Positions 1 through 5,955 of a stretch of DNA of 20,801 nucleotides are shown here, in pieces (the stretch's first letter is position 1; each line of letters begins with the position of its first letter). The stretch is from JBCFBK01 sp039679975 (lineage in GTDB: Bacteria; Bacteroidota; Bacteroidia; Bacteroidales; Prolixibacteraceae), in NCBI GenBank assembly GCA_039679975.1, contig JBDKTZ010000241.1, positions 1-20,801 of the forward strand. The letters run 5' to 3'. The notes beneath the pieces were generated by a model, which was given only the letters and a program-made list of their open reading frames with translations, was not told the origin of the DNA and made no database searches. A program made the position numbers and the translations under genes.

Positions 1-305
1 ATGAGCATAGCCGGATAAAACAGGAAAGTTCCCGTCGCATACATGCCAAGACCTAAAAGTACTCCCGATTTATAAGTGAATTTTTTAATAAACAAAGCCG
101 CGGGAATGGCAAAACAGCCGTAACCGAACAAATAACAGGCCACCTGGATCCAGGCCGTCTTGGAATCGGTCAGGCTCATGATCCGCTTGAATGCGGCCAG
201 CATCGTATCGGTCAGGTTATTAGGAACAGCCCATGCAAAAAAGAGTGACGTTAGAAGGACGAACGGCAATACAATACCTTTGGGAACGATCGGTTGCTTT
301 TCCAT
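1..305 (-). CDS. fucP: FucP-type MFS sugar permease, N-terminal part (runs off the left edge)
   Basis: About 101 codons of the N-terminus are visible, from an ATG at 303-305. The reading (MEKQPIVPKGIVLPFVLLTS, then FFAWAVPNNLTD and later IPAALFIKKFTYKSGVLLG) follows the start of the L-fucose:H+ symporter FucP family closely: a first helix, the FxWAxxNNLxD motif, and the K-[LF]-[ST]-Y-K-x-G loop before the third helix. FucP-family proteins are 12-helix inner-membrane symporters that bring L-fucose and related sugars such as D-arabinose or L-galactose into the cytoplasm. The start codon lies 3 bases after the stop of the preceding lipoprotein gene, so the two are almost certainly cotranscribed. 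The location next to L-fucose isomerase supports a sugar-uptake role. The substrate within the family cannot be fixed from this fragment. Confidence 0.85.
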   Translation of the reverse strand, partial: MEKQPIVPKGIVLPFVLLTSLFFAWAVPNNLTDTMLAAFKRIMSLTDSKTAWIQVACYLFGYGCFAIPAALFIKKFTYKSGVLLGLGMYATGTFLFYPAML

Positions 306-308
306 AGA

Positions 309-1469
309 TTAAAATTTAGCAGCAATAGCATTCAGATCGAGATTAAACAGGGACTTAACAACAGACGCGAGGGCGGCCGGTTCTCCCTGCATATGGACTA
401 CCCGCTGAATATGGGTCAATGACTCACCCGGAGCTAAAGCGGCTGCCTGTGAGGATGTCTCAATTTCATAAAAAGGCCCCATGATCGAGCCGTCTTCTAC
501 GGGTCCGTCATTGTATGAATTGATTACGTCGCCTTCATAAGGATTATCCTGTTTTCCCCATTTAGAGTTTACGTAATCGGCCGGTTTGGAAGGCAAAGAA
601 CACCAGAGCAGTGTCAGTACGTTCTTTTCTTCATCGTAACTTCCGCAAAGCTCAGTTGCTCTTCCGGGAGGAACTCCGATCTTACTGCGAAGCTTTCCGT
701 CAATTTTAAAGAAAATAGTGCCCTTCTCAACGATCAGCCTGTCGGACGGAACTTTACCAAAGTATTCATCATTCACAATAGTACCGGTGCCGTTCTGTTC
801 GTAAGGAATAAAAACGGTGGTAGAGGGTGACGGATTAAACATGCCCAGCATCCAGACGGAAAGCAATCCGCCCTTTTTTGTCCAGGCCGCGTCGCCTGTG
901 TTGGTAATGGTGTTTTCAGTCTGATAAGCCACTATGTCGCAGCCGGCTGGAACGTCCGCACCAAATAAGGCGCTCAGGGTATCGGCCGGCAACAACGAAA
1001 TTTTCCTTTCAATGCCCACTTTAAATTCAGTTCCCGAGGCATTTTTCAATGTCGCAGCCTTCACAAAAGTAATCTGATCCGAATTTTGCGCCTTGACATC
1101 AAAAGATTCTGTATCCAGAACAGCAGGAACCTGCCAGTTTTCAAAAACCTGTTCTTTTCCCTGGGGAAAATAAATGGAAAACGGGCCGCCTTCAGGTCCC
1201 AGCCAGAAACGTTCTTCGCCTCCGAAGGGATTAAACTGTTTGCTGATGTTCCCCGAACTGATGTGGTTATAATTGATCCATCCGAAGCTTTGGCCCCCGT
1301 CCCCATGGGCGCTCGATGTCATTACCCTTCCCTGATACCCGGGAACCAGCAATACACAGGCCTTCGATTCAGCGTCTTTCAGTTCAATGGTTTTAATGTT
1401 CTTCCCATTGAAAAAAGCCACGTCATAACCATAAGTTCCCTTCGGGATCGTATCATTACTTTTTGCCAT
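309..1469 (-). CDS. DUF6786-like secreted/lipoprotein of a sugar cluster (frame split from its signal peptide)
   Basis: A 386-residue frame that resembles Bacteroidetes proteins I associate with DUF6786, by the run PGYQGRVMTSSA near residue 43, SFGWINYN near 61, and GGEERFWLGPEGG near 83; the family assignment is from memory. These proteins have no established reaction; the mostly beta composition and rich aromatic/charged loops suggest a sugar-binding or mutarotase-like sandwich fold (inference). Read from the ATG at 1469 it lacks an export signal. However, 8-88 bases upstream lies a lipoprotein signal peptide in another frame (separate entry), and removing one A from the A10 run at 1480-1489 joins them as ...CASPVKKNNAEMAKSND. 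The intact product is therefore probably an outer-surface or periplasmic lipoprotein of about 417 residues. It sits between fucI and the fucP-type permease, in the same operon. Confidence 0.75.
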   Translation of the reverse strand: MAKSNDTIPKGTYGYDVAFFNGKNIKTIELKDAESKACVLLVPGYQGRVMTSSAHGDGGQSFGWINYNHISSGNISKQFNPFGGEERFWLGPEGGPFSIYFPQGKEQVFENWQVPAVLDTESFDVKAQNSDQITFVKAATLKNASGTEFKVGIERKISLLPADTLSALFGADVPAGCDIVAYQTENTITNTGDAAWTKKGGLLSVWMLGMFNPSPSTTVFIPYEQNGTGTIVNDEYFGKVPSDRLIVEKGTIFFKIDGKLRSKIGVPPGRATELCGSYDEEKNVLTLLWCSLPSKPADYVNSKWGKQDNPYEGDVINSYNDGPVEDGSIMGPFYEIETSSQAAALAPGESLTHIQRVVHMQGEPAALASVVKSLFNLDLNAIAAKF

Positions 1470-1476
1470 TTCTGCA

Positions 1477-1557
1477 TTATTTTTTTTTTACAGGCGAAGC
1501 GCAGCCAGCCACTAAAATGACCAGAGCTGCGTAAATTGCCTTTCTGTTTTTTTTCAT
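1477..1557 (-). other. Lipoprotein signal-peptide leader ORF, out of frame with the downstream gene
   Basis: From the ATG at 1555-1557 the frame reads MKKNRKAIYAALVILVAGC followed by ASPVKKK and a TAA at 1477-1479. It has a basic n-region, a hydrophobic stretch and a lipobox (VAGC), so it is a textbook type II signal peptide. The lysine codons lie in a run of ten A (1480-1489), exactly where the frame is lost. With nine A the frame continues into the DUF6786-like protein. This is seen directly; whether it is a sequencing indel, a phase-variable tract, a slippage site or a real mutation cannot be told here. Confidence 0.8.
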
Positions 1558-1581
1558 ACGTAAGTGATCTCTTTTTTTGAC

Positions 1582-1649
1582 GGTCGTATGAAACGCCATG
1601 TTACTGAAAATACAGACGTTGTAAAGCAACATATTCGTTCCATACGACC
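1582..1649 (-). promoter_or_regulatory. Long imperfect hairpin between fucI and the lipoprotein gene (possible mRNA structure)
   Basis: Arms 1582-1595 and 1636-1649 pair over 14 bases, and inner arms 1598-1604 and 1626-1632 pair over 7 more. In each stem the single imperfect position is A/C on the plus strand but becomes a G-U pair in minus-strand RNA, so the fold is complete only in the transcript of this operon. No U-run follows the second arm in the minus direction (an A-run does), so it is not a standard intrinsic terminator. Possible roles are mRNA processing or stability control between the isomerase and the membrane/surface genes (inference). Confidence 0.55.
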
Positions 1650-1655
1650 ACTTAT

Positions 1656-3431
1656 TTAGGAATAAATAGGGCCGTAATTTTTGCAGGCCAGGTAATCCGA
1701 TCCTTCCGGATCGCTGCCAAACGAGTTCCAGGCGCTGGGCCGGAACAACTCATCTTCCGGGACATTGTGCATGCAAACAGGAATCCTAAGCATGGATGCC
1801 AAAGTAATCAGATCAGCGCCGATATGCCCGTACGAAATCGCGCCATGATTAGCTCCCCAGTTGGCCATCACCGAATAAACATCTTTAAACTTGCCTGTCC
1901 CCGACGTGCGCGGCACAAACCAGGTGGTTGGCCAGATCGGATCGGTCCGTTTGTCCAGCACCGAGTGGATCTCTTCAGGCAGCTCGACCGTCCATCCCTC
2001 AGCCAGTTGAAGCACCGGCCCAAGTCCTTTGACCAGGTTAACCCGGCACATGGTTACCGGCATCTGACCTGCCGTGCGGAACAAAGACGAAAAACCGCCG
2101 CCGCGCATGTATCCAAGGTTTGACGGACACCACTGCGTATTCTCCAGGCAATTCTTTACCTCCTCGTCCGTGATCTCCCAATACGGTTTCATCACCGGAT
2201 TCCCATTGGAATCGCGTTGCTGAGCAGTAGCATCAAGCGTGGTTGAACCGGAATTGATCAGGTGAATGATGCCATTCGATGCGAGCCCGGTCAGTTCCTT
2301 GCCGGTAACCCGTTTCACAGCTTCGGGACTCCAGAACGTGCGGACATCAGAAAAGAGCTGTGCCGTATTGGTCAGCAAATGACCAAAGAGCATGGAAACG
2401 CCGTTCAGACTGTCGTTTTCGGTTGCGAAAACGTAGGCCTGGCGAATCCCGTTCCAGTCGAACGATGAATTCAGCATCGCCTCCATAAAGTCACCATCGG
2501 GATAATGATCGGTCCATTGACGTTGTCCCTGGAAACCCCCTGCAATCGCGTTATGTCCTTTTGCTTCTTCTCCGAAGCCCATTTCTTTCAGTTTCGGATT
2601 TCCGTGCATCAGATCTTTGGCGATGATGGTCATTTTGACAACCATTTCCCATTGTTTGTCTTTTTCTTCCCGGCTGTAAGGCTTTGCATTAATATCAAAA
2701 CCTTCCGTGCAGTTTTCTTTTACCCAGGCCAGCGCTTTTTTGTATTCGTCCGGATCATAAATTCCCAGGTCAATACGACGAAGAATTTCAACCGATTCCA
2801 CAAATTCAGTCCGCATTCCCAGATAATCCTGGAAAAAGTCAGGGTTGACCATCGAACCGGCAATTCCCATCGACGTGTAGCCGATCGCCAGGTACGACTT
2901 TCCTTTCATCTGGGCAACCGCCAGTGCTGCTTTGACAAATCGAAGTATTTTTCCGGCAGCGTCGTCCGGAATGGTGTTATCACCGGCATCCTGAACATCA
3001 CGCCCGTAAATACTGAATGTGGGCAGTCCTTTTTGGGTATATCCGGCAAGCGCTGCAGCCAGATAAACAGCCCCGGGACGCTCAGAACCGTTAAAGCCCC
3101 ATATGGCTTTGGGAATCCACGGATTAGAGTCCATAACTTCCGTTCCGTAACACCAGCAAGGGGTTACGGTTAACGAAACGCCGACACCTTCGCGTTCAAA
3201 CTGGTCGGCACAACAAGCTGCATCGGCAACGCCGCCGATGGTGGTATCCGATATCACGCACTCCACCTTTTCACCCGACGGAAACCGGAGATTTTCTTCG
3301 ATTAAACGTGCTGCCGCCTTGGCCAGCGCCATTGTCTGCTCTTCGAGCGACTCACGAACACCGTTTTCACGGCCATCAATCACGGGACGAATCCCCACTT
3401 TGGGTAGTCGTCCTATTAGTCTGTTTTTCAT
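1656..3431 (-). CDS. fucI: L-fucose isomerase (D-arabinose isomerase), FucI
   Basis: Converts L-fucose to L-fuculose in the cytoplasm. Members of this family, including the E. coli enzyme, also isomerise D-arabinose to D-ribulose. The protein is 591 residues, the same length as E. coli FucI, and aligns throughout from the N-terminal GRLPKVGIRPVIDGR to the C-terminal CKNYGPIY. The Mn2+ ligands known from the E. coli structure (Glu337, Asp361, His528) are matched with a one-residue offset by E338 in FATEND, D362 in FSDVRTFW and H529 in GANHG. Both the catalytic base and the metal site are therefore intact. The gene lies downstream of the GH172 gene and upstream of the lipoprotein and permease genes, in one presumed operon. 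The kinase and aldolase expected next in the pathway (FucK, FucA) are not in the window. Confidence 0.96.
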   Translation of the reverse strand: MKNRLIGRLPKVGIRPVIDGRENGVRESLEEQTMALAKAAARLIEENLRFPSGEKVECVISDTTIGGVADAACCADQFEREGVGVSLTVTPCWCYGTEVMDSNPWIPKAIWGFNGSERPGAVYLAAALAGYTQKGLPTFSIYGRDVQDAGDNTIPDDAAGKILRFVKAALAVAQMKGKSYLAIGYTSMGIAGSMVNPDFFQDYLGMRTEFVESVEILRRIDLGIYDPDEYKKALAWVKENCTEGFDINAKPYSREEKDKQWEMVVKMTIIAKDLMHGNPKLKEMGFGEEAKGHNAIAGGFQGQRQWTDHYPDGDFMEAMLNSSFDWNGIRQAYVFATENDSLNGVSMLFGHLLTNTAQLFSDVRTFWSPEAVKRVTGKELTGLASNGIIHLINSGSTTLDATAQQRDSNGNPVMKPYWEITDEEVKNCLENTQWCPSNLGYMRGGGFSSLFRTAGQMPVTMCRVNLVKGLGPVLQLAEGWTVELPEEIHSVLDKRTDPIWPTTWFVPRTSGTGKFKDVYSVMANWGANHGAISYGHIGADLITLASMLRIPVCMHNVPEDELFRPSAWNSFGSDPEGSDYLACKNYGPIYS

Positions 3432-3466
3432 TGTCTTAGTTTAATTGCATTTTTTCTAAATTGTAC

Positions 3467-3577
3467 AGAAGACCGGAAACCGAAGACAGGAGACCGGAGG
3501 AGGAAGGCCGGAGATTGGAAAATTCTTCCTTGTTCCATCTTGTGTCTTGGTTCCTGGCTCTTGGTTCCTGATTCTTA
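3467..3577. repeat. Intergenic purine-rich then pyrimidine-rich short repeats
   Basis: The GH172-fucI gap is low in complexity. In 3467-3522 purine-rich units recur around AGACCGGA (exact at 3470-3477 and 3491-3498, degenerate at 3504-3513). In 3523-3577 the strand bias flips to pyrimidines, with an exact 12-base direct repeat TCTTGGTTCCTG at 3545-3556 and 3559-3570. Repeats of this look occur between genes in some Bacteroidota genomes (recollection). The function is unknown. Confidence 0.6.
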
Positions 3578-3579
3578 TT

Positions 3580-4737
3580 TCAATTCACTTCCAGTTGTTC
3601 CCATTCCGGTAATTGCGGAAATTTGGTATGGGGATCGGTCTGATACCAGAAGGCCACTGAAGAAATATCCGATTGCTGGGGTAAATAACGGCCTCCATGT
3701 CTCCAACCTAAATCCTGGATGGTGATCTTTAAATCTTTCTCAAACCGGACAGGATCCACGATATGCCATCGGTAAAGTCCGAAACGCTGTTGTGCCTTGT
3801 AAGTTCCATCAGGGCGGATCACCTGGTGCAGTCCCGCATAAGGAGTACAAAATTCCTTGTACTGACCGTTTCGGTCGAAGTTGTATGAACCACAGAAATA
3901 ATCTTCAGTACCGGTTCCGCAGATGGTCGGGAATTTGCTGTCTCCATCAATGAAAAATTTGATCTCTCCTTCACCCCACCAACCGTTATTGTTGACGCCC
4001 AATGCCAGGTAAACACCTACAAACTGTCCTTTACCTTTTATATTATCGACAATGGTATAATCGGAAGTGGTATTGGGGTTTGTTCTCCTGTACTGAGCAT
4101 GAAAATAAGCCGCGTCGGCAGGTACATCGGTCAGCGTATAATCAATCTGGTAATAAAGCCTCATTTCGTCCTGATCATTCACATTTTCCATCGTAATACG
4201 GCATTTTTTCCGGAAAGGCATCGGCCAGTAGCAGTTGAAAGCGCTTCCTGGATTCACACAGACGGCCAGTGAGTTCAAAGGCGCATACTCATTCCATCCC
4301 ATGGCAAAAAAGCTGCCCACGGGACACTCTACCGATGGTTCCTTTTCATCGTCCCAATAGATCCTGATAATGGAAAACTTCCAGTTTCCGGTAGGGGTCA
4401 TCCAGATATGCTGAATTGCACCCGATCCGTCAATTTCGGCCAATGTAAATGTTTGTCCCGGTTTGATGATAATAAACGGATTCACCTTCCATCCTTGTCC
4501 CAGATCGCGGGCGGCATGAGAAGCATTAGCGGTATTCAGGTTATCCTTTTCGGAAGGAACAGCCATTCCTCCTTTTCCTTTTTCCCCGGTAAAGTTCTCC
4601 GGACTAATCGATCGTGTCTTTGCATCCGATAACCGGTAAAGGTTACCCATGTTCATATCCAGACCGTTAAAACCCGCTTGCGAAAATCCCGCGAGCGACA
4701 AGAAACACGCTGCTACTAAAACGAAAACTTTTTTCAT
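3580..4737 (-). CDS. Secreted GH172 (DUF2961) glycoside hydrolase, furanosidase type
   Basis: A 385-residue protein with a type I signal peptide (MKKVFVLVAACFLSLAGFSQ, cleavage near residue 20), so it acts in the periplasm or outside. The body is a DUF2961/GH172 domain: GSGAIQHIWMT near 104, NWKFSIIRIYWDDEKEPSVECPVGSFF as two consecutive blocks near 118-144, then NGWWGEGE (251-258) and GTGTEDYF (274-281). The two family catalytic glutamates map to E256 (nucleophile, WWGE) and E278 (acid/base, GTED). Characterised GH172 enzymes act on alpha-D-fructofuranosides and alpha-D-arabinofuranosides. It is the first gene after the repressor, with a perfect LacI-type palindrome about 30 bases in front of the start. 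Its product feeding FucI would make sense if it releases D-arabinose; this is inference. Confidence 0.9.
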   Translation of the reverse strand: MKKVFVLVAACFLSLAGFSQAGFNGLDMNMGNLYRLSDAKTRSISPENFTGEKGKGGMAVPSEKDNLNTANASHAARDLGQGWKVNPFIIIKPGQTFTLAEIDGSGAIQHIWMTPTGNWKFSIIRIYWDDEKEPSVECPVGSFFAMGWNEYAPLNSLAVCVNPGSAFNCYWPMPFRKKCRITMENVNDQDEMRLYYQIDYTLTDVPADAAYFHAQYRRTNPNTTSDYTIVDNIKGKGQFVGVYLALGVNNNGWWGEGEIKFFIDGDSKFPTICGTGTEDYFCGSYNFDRNGQYKEFCTPYAGLHQVIRPDGTYKAQQRFGLYRWHIVDPVRFEKDLKITIQDLGWRHGGRYLPQQSDISSVAFWYQTDPHTKFPQLPEWEQLEVN

Positions 4738-4765
4738 GGTTCAACAGATTTATAGATTTATTTTA

Positions 4766-4781
4766 ATTTAAACGTTTAAGC
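4766..4781 (-). promoter_or_regulatory. LacI-family operator in front of the GH172-fucI operon
   Basis: On the minus strand the site reads GCTTAAACGTTTAAAT. Its core TTAAACGTTTAA (4768-4779) is a perfect 12-base palindrome with the central CG typical of LacI-family operators. It lies in the 58-base gap between the repressor stop and the GH172 start. A second site matching at 14 of 16 positions lies in the repressor's own promoter. Confidence 0.75.
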
Positions 4782-4795
4782 GAATAGCTGTCAAA

Positions 4796-5806
4796 TTACC
4801 TGCAAGACCCTCGACAAATCAATTCATGCTTCAGTTTGACCTGAACGGTTTTACTTGTCCCCTGTATCTGCTCCAGCAATACCCTGACCGATTCCTTACC
4901 CATCTCTTCAAGAGGTTGCTGAATAAAAGTCAGCGGGGGATCAAAAAAGTCAAAAGCCTCATTCCCGTCAAAACCAATGACTGACAATTCATCAGGAACA
5001 TGAATTCTATTTTTCCGTATCGCATACAGCCCGGCAACAGATAATGCATTCGTGGCAAAAAGAATGGCATCCGCTTCTTTCTTCTTCTTCAACTCGGCCA
5101 TTATTTTTTCCATCTGCTCGCCCACCTGATGATAATCAATCTCCCTGATATGAATGAGTTTTTCCGTTAATCCGCTTGCCATTATAGCCTCCCTGTAACC
5201 ACGCATTCGATCCTGCATATGGATGAGAGACGATTTGTAAGCAATCATTTCTATCTTTTGGCATCCTTTATCAATGAGGTATGACGTTGCTTCGAAGGTC
5301 GCCCTGTAATTATCAAGAACGACATAATTTGTATTCAGTTCAGGAAAATGCCGGTCGATCAGAACTACAGGCAATTCCTTTTGTAAAAGCAATTCTATCT
5401 GTCGGTTGCAGCCTTCGGCCGGAACAATGATGAATCCGTCGACTTGACGGTTCAACAACGTCTCTGCCAGAGATTCGGATTTGGAAAAATTCTCATCTGA
5501 ACTGCCAATGATCACCACGTAGTTATATTTAATGGCTTCATCTTCTATAATACGGGCCAGATGAGCAAAAAATGGGTTGGCAATATCGGCTACGATCAAA
5601 CCAATCGTATTGGTTGAACCCTTCCTAAGACTGCGCGCGATTTGATTCGGTTGGTAATTCAAATCCTTTGCTGCCTCACGGATTTTCTCCACCACTTCAT
5701 GCCCGACCCTTTTTTCCTTTTCAAGACCGTTCATCACATAAGAGACCAGTGCAGTCGATACGCCGACTTTCGTTGCAATATCTTTTAATGACACTTTCTT
5801 CCCCAT
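4796..5806 (-). CDS. LacI-family transcriptional repressor of the GH172/fucI cluster
   Basis: A 336-residue LacI/GalR regulator. The N-terminal helix-turn-helix is VSLKDIATKVGVSTALVSYV, followed by the hinge YQPNQIARSLRKGSTNTIG, which inserts in the minor groove at the operator centre. The periplasmic-binding-protein-like sensor domain starts at GLIVADIANPFFAHL and includes GFIIVPAEG, VVLIDRHFP, GYREAIM, ILFATNALSVAGLYA and ELSVIGFDG. The ATG at 5806 is preferred over a GTG six bases upstream because the promoter -7 element ends only about 17 bases before the GTG. Two operator-like palindromes with central CG, one upstream of this gene and one upstream of the GH172 gene, suggest autoregulation and control of the downstream operon. 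The inducer is probably the sugar the cluster uses (L-fucose, D-arabinose or an intermediate); that is inference. Confidence 0.93.
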   Translation of the reverse strand: MGKKVSLKDIATKVGVSTALVSYVMNGLEKEKRVGHEVVEKIREAAKDLNYQPNQIARSLRKGSTNTIGLIVADIANPFFAHLARIIEDEAIKYNYVVIIGSSDENFSKSESLAETLLNRQVDGFIIVPAEGCNRQIELLLQKELPVVLIDRHFPELNTNYVVLDNYRATFEATSYLIDKGCQKIEMIAYKSSLIHMQDRMRGYREAIMASGLTEKLIHIREIDYHQVGEQMEKIMAELKKKKEADAILFATNALSVAGLYAIRKNRIHVPDELSVIGFDGNEAFDFFDPPLTFIQQPLEEMGKESVRVLLEQIQGTSKTVQVKLKHELICRGSCR

Positions 5807-5828
5807 TTTCACAAATTTGAATACGAAA

Positions 5829-5836
5829 CAAATGTA
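5829..5836 (-). promoter_or_regulatory. Bacteroidetes -7 promoter element of the lacI-type gene
   Basis: TACATTTG on the minus strand fits the TAnnTTTG consensus exactly. It lies about 23 bases before the ATG, giving a very short leader. A TTTG lies upstream, but about 24 bases away, longer than the usual 19-21, so the -33 element is uncertain. Confidence 0.55.
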
Positions 5837-5837
5837 T

Positions 5838-5853
5838 GCTTAATCGTTTAAAC
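5838..5853 (+). promoter_or_regulatory. LacI-family operator at the repressor's own promoter
   Basis: GCTTAATCGTTTAAAC matches the minus-strand reading of the site at 4766-4781 at 14 of 16 positions and keeps the central CG. It abuts the -7 element at 5829-5836, in the spacer region, where a bound repressor would block RNA polymerase. Negative autoregulation is the natural reading. Confidence 0.7.
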
Positions 5854-5870
5854 ATCCACACAAAGAAACA

Positions 5871-5882
5871 TGTTCTAGAACA
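5871..5882. repeat. Perfect 12-base palindrome upstream of the repressor promoter
   Basis: TGTTCTAGAACA is its own reverse complement. It lies 17 bases upstream of the LacI-type operator, in the gap between the repressor and ATPase genes. It does not match the LacI-type sites, so a different DNA-binding protein would be involved if it is functional. No U-run makes it a terminator. Confidence 0.4.
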
Positions 5883-5955
5883 CAAAAAACAGCAGACAAT
5901 CGCAATCAGGGGTTCCAGCAATGAAAGGCAATGCTTCGCTTGAAAAGACTTTCAA

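Noticed and set aside
2505..3173. 222-codon open frame on the plus strand
   Set aside because: It is antisense to fucI, whose full length and metal ligands are intact; the translation is rich in Phe and Arg and resembles nothing.
3467..3577. CRISPR-like array
   Set aside because: The units are short and degenerate, with no uniform spacer length and no cas genes; they are simple intergenic repeats.
5871..5955. Intrinsic terminator after the Ca2+ ATPase
   Set aside because: Only short stems (for example a 6-pair TTGAAA/TTTCAA with a 4-base loop) without a U-run were found on the minus strand.
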